DNA from: Cladophialophora immunda
Lineage: Eukaryota > Ascomycota > Eurotiomycetes > Chaetothyriales > Herpotrichiellaceae
Direction: 5' to 3'
Length of the DNA stretch: 64,000 bases
Assembly: GCF_000835495.1 (NCBI RefSeq)
Contig: NW_015622542.1
Location: 766,485-830,484, forward strand
Below the pieces are notes generated by a model, which worked only from the letters and a program-made list of their open reading frames with translations, ran no database searches and was not told the DNA's origin. Both the position numbers and the translations under genes were made by a program. Below, piece after piece: positions 21,184 to 32,439 of the stretch. How positions within the stretch are numbered: the first letter of the stretch is position 1; the number at the start of each line of letters is the position of its first letter.

Positions 21184-22266
21184 ATGCCTTCCAACTCATT
21201 AAATCGCCGGAAACGCATCGGCTTTGATGCTATCAGAGGGTCTATGGGGTCTTCTCAAAGCATAACCCGCCAGGATGATCACCTCGCGGATGATGAAACA
21301 CCCAGTCACCGTGGGGCTGAATTTGATCCAGCCCCAGGATTCTCGAGGGCCCTCTCGTCCGGAACGTACCGTACCAACTCAGCGACTGGTTCGAAGCGCC
21401 TGAATCCCCCAGTAGCACTCGGACATGGGACAGAGAACACATTGATTGTGAAGCACCAATCCCCGTGGGAAAAGTACCGGAAAAGCCATGGCATACGACT
21501 TGGCGAGGAAGACGACGACATGGTGGACGTGGCCGATGTTAGACACCCGTGGTCCGCCAACTTTATTGTCCCTCCTCAAAAGGAGGGTCCAACGCCGTAC
21601 GTCGTCGCGGTGAGGGCCTTCTCTATACATAACAGTGAAGAGAAATGTCGTATGTTGCAGCAGGTTGAACATGAGAATATCGTGTCTGTGAGAGACATCT
21701 TTCTTCATAACGAGTTATTCTACATTGTCTTCGAGCATATGCCGATGTCTCTGAGCCTTTTCACTGGTTTTCCGAAACATCTCGACGAGGATCAACTAGC
21801 GTCGATTTTAGGACAGGGATGTTTTCAATTTCACCTCTTTTGAGTGAATCCGACTAACCCTGGCAGATCCTGAATGGGCTAGTGTACCTCGCGAAAAAGG
21901 GACTCGAACATGGCTCCCTGACCACCTCGAGTATTCTCATCAATGTCGCTGGTGAGGTGAAGATAGGGAGGTAATCACTCTATAAATCTACGTCAAGCTG
22001 ACGTTAAGTTCACAGCGCACCAGGAACTCTGTCGGCCATATCCCCTGAGCAATCCTGGATCGAGAGATATTAGGGCTCTGAGCTTCATCACAATGGAGCT
22101 GATGCAAAAGTATGCTAAAGTTGATGGTGCCGTTGGAGTAGATGACTTGCGCCGGTGGCCCTCCGATTCTCTGGCGGTCGAATTCCTTTCTGAGACGACG
22201 TCTGCAACTTCGGCAGAGAGGTTGTTGAAGGCAAGTGAAGGACCTCAGATTTCTTCACGGGTTTGA
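21184..22266 (+). pseudogene. Eroded protein-kinase-like (pseudokinase) gene
   Basis: Reads MPSNSLNRRKRIGFDAIRG, a disordered N-terminal ~110 residues, then a kinase-fold N-lobe (PYVVAVRAFS, CRMLQQVEHENIVSVRD, LFYIVFEHM), a C-lobe start (LNGLVYLAKKGLEHGSLTTS) and a distal part (ALSFITMELMQKY, GVDDLRRWPSDSLAVEFLS). Catalytic signatures are absent: HRD is HGS and DFG is replaced by IGS, as in a fungal pseudokinase family I know. Two lesions are visible. The first intron keeps a GACTAAC branch and GGCAG acceptor, but its donor is GGATGT instead of GT. About 22060-22065 a frameshift separates …WIER from DIRALSF. The frame ends at 22264-22266, after a GCAAGT that would be a GC donor if spliced. 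Probably non-functional. Confidence 0.7.
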
Positions 22267-22469
22267 TTCTGACCTGTCTAGAATCCATTATTCAGCAGGC
22301 CATGGGGAAAGAGAAATCTCCAAGGGCTGGCGGACATTACTTCGATTGCCCCATTCAGGGGCTACAGATTGCCGCCAAGTTAGACGAGGATGGAGTTTGT
22401 CGTGTAGAGGATCCCATTCTGGCTCCAACGAGGTTTCTTTATTCCAAAGTTGCCCGCAACTGCTTATAG
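22263..22469 (+). CDS. Possible last exon or separate small ORF
   Basis: Open frame of 68 residues with coding-like composition (KSPRAGGHYFDCPIQGLQIA, then LDEDGVCRVEDPILAPTR), ending NCL-stop. It follows directly on the kinase-like gene, and a CTGTCTAG acceptor precedes it, so it may be the final exon of that gene after a GC-AG intron. It does not resemble a kinase C-lobe. Unassigned. Confidence 0.3.
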   Translation: MILTCLESIIQQAMGKEKSPRAGGHYFDCPIQGLQIAAKLDEDGVCRVEDPILAPTRFLYSKVARNCL

Positions 22470-22633
22470 TCGTTCCATTCTCGGCTCCCTCTCTAAGGGT
22501 TTGGCGTCTCAATCATCTACTATAGCTCATTATATTTCAGCTTCACTCTTCCCTATTTCTCAACCCTTGTGAAAACTCCCTTCCCCTTCGTCCATTATCG
22601 TTGTTCCGCTTCATATCATTTCTGACATTTAAT

Positions 22634-24444
22634 ATGGATATTACTCTAGCGTACGCGATCGGCTTGGGCGGCTTGCTATTTCTCCTCATTCTTATGAACT
22701 TCCGCCAGTGGCTTCTACTCGGTTGGAAGAAGGTCGTTCCACTTTCCCTCAAATATTTCGTGTATCCACAGATTCGTCACCGGTTGACGGGGGCGTGGCA
22801 CCCGGCTGGTGTCATTGCAGGGCTTCTGTACAGCGGAGTCAACGTCTTTTGTGTCTGCTTCAAAGTGCGCTCTGTCTCGGTGGCCGGTCTGCGAGCGGCC
22901 AATCTCTCGCTCATCAACCTGATCCCTCTCATGGCGGGCCCTCATCTGAGCTTTCCAGCCGATCTCTTGGGCGTCACATTACGCACGTACCGGCGATTTC
23001 ATCGCTCCTTAGGGCTAATGTCATCGGTCCTGTTGGGCTTCCACGTTCTCATTGTGCTTGTGGAGAAGAAACCATTTCCCCTGCGGATCTCGGAAAACCT
23101 CTTTGGATTGATCGTACGCTTCCTAAAAGGTTCATACACCCGGTCAACAGAATTGACAAAGATCAGGGGACAATATCATTGGGCATCCTCGTGCCTCTCT
23201 CACACCCATTTCTTCACCGTCCTTTCTACGAGTTCTTCCTTCGCCTGCATCAGATATTGGCGATCACTGCGACATACAGCATATGGAGCCACTTGCGGAA
23301 GAGCCCTTCTCTTCCACAAAAGTATATTTACATTACGATGGGTACATTCTTGCTGACCGTTCTAGTCCAATGCGGACTCATCATGTACCAAACCGCAGTG
23401 GTCGGGAATGGGTTTGCCAGAGTCAAGGTTACCAATATCAAAGAGATGCTGAGCAGAGAGCATGTCATCATCGAGCAAGAAGTGATGGCGCTCCAAGTCC
23501 GCCTCGCTTCGCCACTCCAGGTGAAGCCGGGGCAATACGTCTACTTATGGATTCCCTGGTTTGGCCGCCTGCAGAGCCATCCCTTCATGATAACTTCCTG
23601 GTCGGACGAAAGCCTAGAGTCCTTGGACATCTTCGTGGAACCACGTGACGGCCTGACCAGAAAACTTTTGCGATATTCGGACTCCAGCCGCGAGGGTGGT
23701 ACTTTATACAGAGCTTTGTTCAGTGGGCCTCATGGGACCACTGTCCCAGCTGGAACTTATGAGACGGTGCTAATGATGGTGGATGGCTTCGGTATCGTCT
23801 CGCACCTTCCTTACCTAAAGCAGCTCATTCATGAATATAATGCCTGCAAGATTCGCACTCGTCGAATCCATTTAGTGTGGCAATTGGAGACGAAAGGTAC
23901 GGAGACTATCAGATTCCACTTCTCTCGATGCATGACAACGCTCAACTGCATTAGATCTGGGGTATGCCGCAGCAGACCTGTTGAATGATGCGCTCGCCGG
24001 TGACACACTTAGTGTCGATAATAGCACCGGCGATATGAACGACGAGAAGTCAACCAAGGGGAAGGTAAGCTACAATTAACTATATCACGAAAATTCAACC
24101 TAACTTGGCGCATAGATTCTCAGCATTTCGATCTACATCCACTGGGCAAGCCGGGATAAAGTGCCATTCGGGAAACGTGCGATCGCATACAGCGGCCTGG
24201 CAGATGTGGAAACGATTTTCCAAGAAGAGGCGGCAGGAAAACATATCAAAAGGGTACAGGAGGAATCGGGTGAGAGGGGAGAGATGTTGGTGATGGGTAA
24301 GCCCACTTGACTGACTTAGGATCCCTACTTATTGATACAGTGTCTGGAAGCACCGACCTTCGAGATCGCTTGCGAAGTCTAGTCCGGCCCATGGCAGATA
24401 AGAAAGTGAGGCTGGAGGAACTAGAATATCAGCCTGGTGATTAG
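22634..24444 (+). CDS. Ferric reductase, FRE family (flavocytochrome)
   Basis: Five exons: 22634-23113, 23167-23896, 23955-24064, 24116-24296, 24341-24444; all junctions are GT-AG and in phase, giving 534 residues. The transmembrane ferric-reductase domain (about residues 5-240) carries two haem-ligand His pairs with the classic 13-residue spacing: H123/H137 and H188/H202. An FAD-binding segment follows with HPF at 298-300 (HPFMITSW), preceded by VKPGQYVYLWIP. The NADPH-binding part contains VDGFGIVSHLPYL and IHLVWQLET. Family role: electrons from cytosolic NADPH pass through FAD and two haems to reduce extracellular Fe(III) or Cu(II). FREs are recurrent Starship cargo. Convergent with the DUF3723 gene 228 bp away. 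Gene appears intact. Confidence 0.9.
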
Positions 24445-24671
24445 ACGGTTAACCACTTCTAGTTGGGCCCTTGGTTATGCATAGGAGACTACGTCTTTTG
24501 TCGGCCCCTACCTAGTCGGCCAGATCATTCCTCGCAATCATCCTTTACATAGGCCGTGCGGGAAGTAAACAGGACGAGTATAACAAGTATTAACCGGGTT
24601 TATCTAGCGGAGATATGTCGACAACTTAGACTGAATCAAGGACCAATGCTAGAAATTGATTTTCTATACAC

Positions 24672-27600
24672 TCAGTATCGATTTCTTTTGCTAGCAGGAG
24701 CATCAGGATGGAGTCTGGTGTCGATAATCTTCCCTCGGCTTATGTATAAGGTGTTGTTTCCACCTTTGATGATGTCTTCAAACTTTGTCAATGGGGTTAT
24801 CATGTGGGACCCAGCGAACACATTCCACGGCTTTTCGGCGTCTTTTCTGGTGTATTTCCTCAGGAATCGCATGAATTCTGCCGGTTCAGAGGGGTCAACG
24901 TCATGTGAGGGCAAATTTTTCCAGTCTCCGCCACCAACACTCCCATCGGACATTTTGAGATGGATACGAATCTTCTGAGGGTTGGGCGTTGCCGTGATCG
25001 AGTTAGCAGGGTCTGCTGGTTGTTGAGTGGTACTCGCAATGACAACCTCGGCTGGTCGGCGCACGGTTTCGTTTTCATCGACCTTCCCAATGTCGATCTT
25101 TGTTGTTCGTTTTCGACGCATTCCCTCGTCTTCGTTTACATTCCTCTCTTGCTGATCCCTTCCCAGTTCTCTCGTCATCTTTTGCTCCACTCTCAATTCG
25201 GGTTTCTCGTTCTTGAGTTGCCTTGCTCTCTCTAGTCTTGCAAGTCTTTCCCGTCTCCGACCTTCTTCTTTCGCGGCTTTCTTTCGTGTATCTCTCGCCG
25301 TCCTCTCTTCATTTTCTTGCTCCCTTAGTCGATCGTCTACATTCCTTTCGATGTTTTCCCATCTTGCCCGATCACCCCCGTCGGGGGGTGGCTCGTACCG
25401 CGCTTGTCCATCGCTTCTTAGCCCTTCCTGCACTTCTTGCAAACCCTCAACTTCGAAGGCAATCGGTTCTTCCCCGTCACGAACTCCATCCTGAGCGTGT
25501 GCGGGAGGCGAAGTCTCCTGCGCTCGTTCCAGGTCTTCCATTTCCTCTACCCTACCAAAGTCGATCTGAGTGTCGCGTTTTCGATCTACCTCTCGCATTC
25601 CCGATGATGAGCTCGGATCCTGTACCAGGCCGGGGTCTTCGATTGCTCGTCCGTGATCCAGGCTTGGTTTCTTTTGGTTTCCCTGCTGCAGTTCGACCTC
25701 GCCTCCGTCATTTTCCTGGTCCTGGCTCACACGTCTACCCAGCTCTTCGAGGCTCTCCTGCCCTCTCTCGAGTATCTCGGCCTGCGGAAGGGACGGAATG
25801 TTTTTTCGTTCGGCTGAGTCCCCCATATCCGCTGTGGAGATGCGTTCTACCTCCTCTGCAGCGGCGTTTGCCTGTTTGGCTGGTGACAGCTCGCGCTGCT
25901 GGTCGGTGATCAACATTGGCGGAGGCTCTTCGATATCGTTCACGGACCCATCCCTCCCTGGAATGCGTTCCTGTGGCTCCTTTTCGATCACGCGCTGTGG
26001 CGCCGACTTCTCTGCGTTCGTCGATTCGACTGTTGGCGACGGCGACTCGGGAGCGAATAGAGACTCTTCTCGATCCCGCCTTATCTGATCATCGATCACA
26101 ACCCGTTCTGCGTCATCCAGAAGGGCGTTATCTGTAGAAGGTGAAACCGGGCCCCGAGCCGTCTCTCGCTGCGCTGTTGTCAGTGCCTCATCAATCCTCT
26201 CCCATGCAGCCTGTGGGGCTCGTTCTTTATCAGTCGCGTCCTGCTCTCCCTGGTCGACATCTGGCCCTTTGTCTCCGTCTCTCCCGTTTGCGGTTCTCTC
26301 CATTGTCTGTCGCTCATCTAGTTCCCCGTGGGTTTGCTCTGTCATCTGCTGCTCTTGTATTATGAGACGACCCTGTGCTTCTGCCGGGGACACGAATTTC
26401 GGTGCAACCACCGCTTCGTAGCTTGTTGGAACTTCTGATGTGGTAGTCTCGTGAACAACGTTCTCGGTCGCTATCTCCGCGATGTCTTGATCCTCGTCTT
26501 GTCGTTCTGTTGCTGTGAACTGCCCCACTCCCACGATCTCGTTACGATCCGGGGTTGAAGATTGGTTCTGCAATAGCATAGGAATATTGCTTTCCTTGAG
26601 CCCATCAGGGTTGATTTGCGTGGTTTGGCTCGGACTTTCCGGTCCCTTAGGCACCTCTTGTTGTTTTGGTAGAACACTACTATCCTTAGCAACCCTCAGC
26701 AGCACTGCATCTAATATATCCTTCCTCTTTCTCACACCAATTGCCCCTTTCTTCTGAGAAGTCTTCCTTTGCTTATTTGCCGCCTTTTTCTTTTGAATTC
26801 GCCCATTTTCCCGACCGTCTCGCCTTCCAGTATGTCGGACCTTATCTATTTCATCAGCTATCTCTGCCTCGGATAGCCATTCCGACTCAGCTTGTTCCTC
26901 TATGGTAAGCATTTGCCGATCAAGCTGGGTCGCAGGAAAGTTTTCAGCCTCCCCCACGGTGTTACCAGCTTGCAAACCCTGCTGCGAGGTATCCTGGGCA
27001 TTGCGAGGACCTGAGAGATGTTCGACATGACGCTGCTCCAGACCCTGCTGATTTGGCCTCGGTGAAGGTTCTTTACCAATCATCCCTTGATCGGCCATAG
27101 GTTCGGAAGGATGAGACATCGCCTCGCTTAAGCATAGACTTGTTGGCTTCTCAAAAAAGGCAAGAATGACAGACCGCCGCACAAATGAAGATGTCATCTC
27201 TTCAAACTCTCCACTACGTACGGTGTACAAAGGTTCCAGAAAGAGGCATAGTTTGTCTTGTTCATGATGACAACTCCAAGGGATGCCGCATCGCCTGATA
27301 GGTGGATCAGAGTCTTCAGAACCCGATGACGGTGACTCCTTTTGCGGTGCTCGCGATGACGTTCTGAGTTCCGTCAGTTCACGAATCTCATCGGACTCAA
27401 AGCCTAGCTTATGGGCATGCGCGGCAAATTCGTGTAGGACCTCGGGGTCCGCTTTCATTGGTCTTGGCTTTGCAAGTAAATTCTTTTTCTTAGGTTCGGC
27501 CGGCATGCTAAGGTGATTACGCATGGCGATGAGAAATAGCTGTAAAACTCCCAGATTCATTTGATCGGCCTCAGTTCCTGGCTTAGAAACGAAAGTATGA

Positions 27601-28877
27601 TCGGTTTTCTGAATCAAGCACTGGCCGGTCCGCTGGTTAATACCGGTGAAAACGTGCTGTTCCAGTACGTAGAGGATCGTGTCGCCGGGTGATATAGGTA
27701 TTAACCGTTTGACGCAGTCCGCTGGGCCCTTTAGCCAGTTCAAATCCTCGAAGAAGGTGAAAAATGAGGGGACCAAGCGATCTTTTGTTCGACGACACAC
27801 TTCGGCCCAGATCTTTTCGCGATCTTGGTCATTGAAAGTTCCGAAGATTTTTCCAGCCTTCAACTTCCTATATAGATCCCGAGCATCCGCTTTGCAAGCC
27901 CCAGGGGCGGTACCCTCAAGTTCTTTGACGCTGTTTTCGTCGACTTTCTGCATCGCATTCCGTTCTACCCCAACGCTCTCGTACCAAAAATCTTTCATGA
28001 AATCGAGGCGGTATAGGATGCACTACAATAATTGGTGAGAACCGAAATGGCCCGCAAGGTGGAACTTACCTCGTCAACACCCATTGGAAGTATCTTGTGC
28101 CAGGTGCTTGTTCTCCAACCGCTCCAAAGCCCGACAACGTCCAGCAGGGCATCACAGGCCGCGGTTATTTCACGGTGGCGCAGGAGCTGCTTGACATTGC
28201 GGCGTCCATGAGCTGACAAACGTGCCCAGCACCGTTTTTCAAACCACCAATTGTCGATTCGCAAGTCCCTTTGGAGGTGATACAGCCGAAGTTTTCGATA
28301 GATCTCTCCAGGATGCAGACGGTCTTCATTCGAGTATTCCTCCACCAGAATCGTCCTGAGCTCTTCTGTGAGGTCTAACAATCATATATCAATGCAATGT
28401 CTCGCTATACGAGAGTAAGTATCTCATACCTGCAGCATATAAATCTACGATCCACCTCCGGTCCGCGACAGGAAGAACCTTTGCGGCAGCAAGAGCGCGG
28501 CTCTGTCCATCTAGGCATCTGAGCTGGTAACCTGGTGGAAATTCGAGCTCGGGATATTCAGCTCGAGGGCCAACAAAAAGTTCTTTGATCGAGCGCTGTG
28601 AATGTCGAAGGGCGGCATCGAGACTCTGCTTATCGATTTGGGCTGGAATATGATTCGGCAACGGCAGCGGCCAACAACCTTCATCCTGAAATGCTTTCTT
28701 CAGCCTCTCCACATTGCTCTTCAGCTTCGTGGGATCTTTCGTCTTAATCTCTGGAAACGACAGCACCTCAAGTCGGACACTGACCATGCCCTTACACTTG
28801 AGAACTTTTTCCGTTACGATGCTGCGTTCTTTCCCCAGAAGTCGAGCCCGTCGCATTTTGGTGTCCATACTGGACAT
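24672..28877 (-). CDS. DUF3723 protein, 1367 aa, three exons
   Basis: Exons 28877-28430, 28374-28070 and 28022-24672, with introns of 55 and 47 nt in correct phase. The conserved N-terminal ~500 residues show the DUF3723 pattern: LRCLDGQSRALAAAK, VEEYSNEDRLHPGEIYRKLR, DALLDVVGLWSG, ILYRLDFMKDFWYESVG, RDLYRKLKAGKIFGTFND, FFEDLNWLKGPADCVKRLIP and MNLGVLQLFLIAMRNHL. The middle ~600 residues are disordered and very rich in Glu, Arg, Gln and Ser. The C-terminus has the usual small domain (KIRIHLKMSDGS … DVDPSEPAEFMRFLRKY). Function is unknown; DUF3723 genes are among the most frequent Starship cargo. The start could also be the Met at 28868. No break was found over 4.1 kb. Confidence 0.9.
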
Positions 28878-28974
28878 GAATCTGCCTAGAGGTTCATCCT
28901 CTCTTAAATATCTCTGTAGGGGTCCTAAAATGGATTCTCAACTGAGGCGCTTGAATGGTCTCCCTCAGCAGAAC

Positions 28975-29317
28975 CTGCCCCCAGACGCAATCTGTCCTCA
29001 GCCATAACCTGTCCTCAGTCGAACCTGTCCCCGGACACAACCTGTCCCCAGCCATAACCTGTCCTCAGTCAAACCTGTCCCCGGACGCAACCTGTCCCCA
29101 GCCATAACCTGTCCTCNNNNNNNNNNNNNNNNNNNNNNNNNNNNNNNNNNNNNNNNNNNNNNNNNNNNNNNNNNNNNNNNNNNNNNNNNNNNNNNNNNNN
29201 NNNNNNNNNNNNNNNNGCAACCTGTCCCCAGCCATAACCTGTCCTCAGCACAACCTGTCCCCGGACACAACCTGTCCCCAGCCATAACCTGTCCTCAGCA
29301 CAACCTGTCCCAGATGC
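28975..29317. repeat. Minisatellite with ~17-bp subunits in a ~50-bp higher-order unit, spanning an assembly gap
   Basis: Tandem copies of a ~17-bp motif ending AACCTGTCC(C/T)C alternate in three flavours (CAGTCGAACCTGTCCCC; GGACACAACCTGTCCCC; AGCCATAACCTGTCCT), making a ~50-bp unit. At least eighteen motif copies are visible on both sides of the gap. The array starts about 100 bp upstream of the DUF3723 start codon, in its promoter or 5' leader. Confidence 0.9.
29117..29216. other. Assembly gap (100 N)
   Basis: Exactly 100 N within the tandem array, the conventional placeholder for a gap of unknown length. The true array is probably longer than shown. Confidence 0.98.
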
Positions 29318-29329
29318 AACCAGCAATCC

Positions 29330-30403
29330 AGCATGATCAGTGATTGGTTAGGACAGACGTCCATCCCAATAGTTCTGTCTACAGCCTGCAGGTAGAACAA
29401 TGTTTTCTGAGCTCACTTGAAAAAAGGACGATCCTGCCTGGGTTAAATTACGGAACTTCTTTCTACCCAAAGGTTTGTGACGATAATCTTCGAAATCCTC
29501 TACAGCTAAATTTTTAACCCTACGAACGCCACCTATCTCTGATAGCTGCTCGAAGCACCAACAATCCTAGTCCTGAAGGAGAGAGTTGTTTGTGTTGGTG
29601 TGACGAAAGCTTCTATATGGGGAAAGAAATAAACGGTGTGTCAAAAGGATGAATGACTGCCGATTGAGATAACAGGATAGTGAGGCAGGGAGAAGGAAAC
29701 TGAGGCGGCATCGCCAATACCGCTGAGTCTGCCATTGTCGAAAATCTTCCAGTTACGAGGTTGACTTTCTCTCACAATTTGGAATACCCAAGTCCGGCCC
29801 TGTTATTGCGCAACCTGAGATGTTTTACCTCTTAAGGCCACATAGCATCATTTTTGGTACCAACGCTTTGAAAATCCTTACTTCTTTTTATTGATATCTA
29901 GAGATCCATTCCGAGACTCTGTTCTAGCTTAGCGGGTAGAGAACGAATATGCAATGATCGCCGCCCTCCCTCTCAAGTTCACCGTTTCTACTATCTAAGC
30001 ATTAATGGGGACTTTCAAACTAAATATTTACGATTACACGGTTTGCACTATATCTCCGTTTTTGCTAGGAGTGATAACCTTTCTTCTCTGGATCACATCT
30101 CAGCATGCTCCGAAACCAGGTTCTTTGAGGCTACGCAGAATCTTCATTTAATACGATTCGAAACCTGCATAATCATTGACAGGTCAGATCAACTGACAAC
30201 TATTCTTCGCGCCGCGGACCGAATACAACGAAACGAGTGTGTATTAGCTCCTCGACCCCTTCACCTCTTTTTCCCTCTCCTTTCCTTCTCATATTCCCTC
30301 TCTCTGACCTTCAGGGTTGCAAAATTGGCCACTTCCTATTGGCAGCATTCCCTGCCTGAAATTTTCCTCGTGGTGTTCTACCTCACTGGCTGTGGAATCG
30401 GCC
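29330..30403. other. Intergenic, no supported gene
   Basis: A+T-rich sequence between the minisatellite and the next minus-strand gene. Open frames (for example 30043-30453) cross the 3' exon of the neighbouring gene on the other strand and look random. Confidence 0.5.
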
Positions 30404-31405
30404 CTACTTTGATCCTTTTACGGTTGTCTTTAATAGCGCATCGAGTTCTTTAAATACTTCGGCAGCTTCCACCTTCTGTCCACCCAGACGAGCTTTCTTA
30501 GAAGAACTCCCTGTTTGTCCGTCTAGAAATAGTTAGTCTAGCGCTGTGAGCGATCCAGCCGCAAACTTACCGTCACTAGAGTCTTCCATCATATTTCGAG
30601 TACGCTTTTTGGTCGTGTTCATTCGCACCTTTTTCGAAGGCTTTGAATTATCCTCGCCTAGAGCGAAGTTAGTTTTGAGAATGTAGGCCCACCGAACTGT
30701 CTATACCTTCACTGTCGGTGTTATTCCTTCGTGCACGTTTCTTGTTGACAGCCACGTCTGGGATTTTCGAGGTTAGGGTTGCACCGCCGCCTGAGAGTAA
30801 TCAGCTTCCGAGCATGGATGTTCGCGGTGAGCACTTACTGTCGCTGTCACCGTCGCTGAGAGTAATCACCTCATCTTGGGGACGCTTCGAGGTATGCTTG
30901 CCTTGGAGTTTATGGCAATACCGTACCAAGGCTAATCCGTAGTTCACGGCATCCCAGAGCATATCCTCGCATTCTTCAAAGTCTTTCGGACCCTTGCGAA
31001 GCGCACGAGAGATTCTGCTAAATTCTTGACCGCAATTGTCGACGTCCTCCGCGGTTTCAATTTCAAACTGAATCATGACTCGTAGTTGATTGATCCAATG
31101 CACAGAAGAGGAGAAACTTAATCTTCCAACAGAGTTCTGGGGAGATTGGTTTGAGTTGAATCTGACGAGTGGCCAAGATTCTGCATCGTTTACTCGCGGT
31201 CTTATATTCTCACAGTCCCTATGTAAGTACCACTTTGGAGCCGGAAGAGGCATCCAGCAGGAGCCTGAATTGGCATCTGCACCAGATTATCGAGATGGTC
31301 CCGTAGAGGAGCAGTTAGGAGGGGAGAGTCACGGGTGGCAATGGTACTTCGAGGCTTTCGGTTAGTCCTGCTGCCTTGAGCTGCACTTCTATGCGATAGG
31401 CTCTT
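30404..31405 (-). CDS. Basic nuclear-type protein with SUMO-interaction-like motif
   Basis: Six visible exons: about 31405-31231, 31180-30839, 30757-30707, 30657-30571 and 30522-30404 (stop), with small GT-AG introns of 48-81 nt, all in phase; the most 5' exon begins at a probable acceptor, so the true start may lie further upstream (Met also available at 31077). The protein has a helical region (FEIETAEDVDNCGQEFSRIS … DFEECEDMLWDAVNYGLALV), then DEVITLSDGDSD, which matches a SUMO-interacting motif (hydrophobic VITL followed by acidic residues). Several bipartite nuclear-localisation-type clusters follow (NKKRARRNN, KPSKKVRMNTTKKRTR, SSKKARLGG). No catalytic domain. It lies about 1 kb from the histone H3 variant, which suggests but does not prove a chromatin link. 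Confidence 0.6.
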
Positions 31406-31674
31406 CTATGAACTTTTAACCTACTGCCATATTCAATATCTCCAACCAGTGACAAACTCTCGCTCTTCGTTCCTAAATTTCTACATCTCTTGGTCAGTAT
31501 CGGACAATTCATGCCGGGATTTATGATACGATTTAGCTAGCAGATTTCATGTTCCCCTTTCTCCAGAAATCTACTTAACGCTTCGTCTCGTCGTGAGTGT
31601 TGGCACGTTTAGCCTCCTTCAACTACCTACGAACTCGAATTAACCTTCTACCACAAGCTTCTCCTCCTCTGTAT

Positions 31675-32116
31675 TTAACCATAAGAACCGGAGACGATAT
31701 TTTGCGGGGGAGTAACGTCTATGTACCCCTTATCATTGGCCGTAATTGTGATTTGGAACCCATCGATACCTATGAATGTACATAGTGCTGTTCCTGACGT
31801 GACATCAATCTGAGAGACACTAATATCGTTGCAGTTGCCGATGGAGTACGAAGGAAGTGCGAGACATTCGATGGAGCCCAAGTCGTGCGTCTGTCCATCT
31901 CGTGGGAGCTCAAAGCCAAGTGTCTGCGTGCTAGCGGTAAATACGACATCTAATGGCCAGTCTTCACTCCTCCGCTGAGACTCAAGACCTATTTGGGTAT
32001 TACTCGATACCAACCCGTGGATGTCGGGGTAGGGTGGGATAGCTCGTCCAACGGACATTCAACCAAAGAAGAACTACGACAGTCTTGCCAATAGAGTTAG
32101 AGAACACCATGTCCAT
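31675..32116 (-). CDS. Small secreted-type protein, frame of signal peptide uncertain
   Basis: The main frame (MSVGRAIPPYPDIHGLVSSN to stop at 31675) gives 127 residues with beta-type pattern and two cysteine-bearing segments (GSIECLALPSYSIGNCND and SGTALCTFIGIDGF). A signal-like peptide (MDMVFSNSIGKTVVVLLWL, ATG at 32116) lies directly upstream but one frame off. No intron of sensible length restores the phase, so either the signal peptide is coincidental, a frameshift has occurred, or there is an unusual splice. Small Cys-containing secreted proteins of this size are often effectors or surface proteins; nothing specific is recognised. Confidence 0.45.
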
Positions 32117-32439
32117 AAAAGAAGAAATTTTCGTAGAGAAGAGATCCGTAGGGGAGAGCTTGGGTGAGACACGAGGGACTTTCGGTTTAGACGAAATTCT
32201 TCCTAACCAAAAGATGAATGATGATTTACCTAGGGGTTCGGACATCGGAGTTGAGATGCTGACCTTTAACGTAAACAGTCAAGGAGGTAGAAAAAGGGTT
32301 CTTGGAGCTCAATTCGGTCCCAGAGGTCGAAAAAGGACGAAAAGGCTTAATGTCACACGAGGGAGCCAGATCAGGACCCTTTGGTTAAATAAATACTCAT
32401 CCTACAAATTGCGTTGCATCCAGCATCGAGTGTCCCCTC

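Noticed and set aside
25213..26365. Several plus-strand open frames of 70-230 codons
   Set aside because: Shadows of the disordered Glu/Arg/Gln-rich part of the DUF3723 gene.
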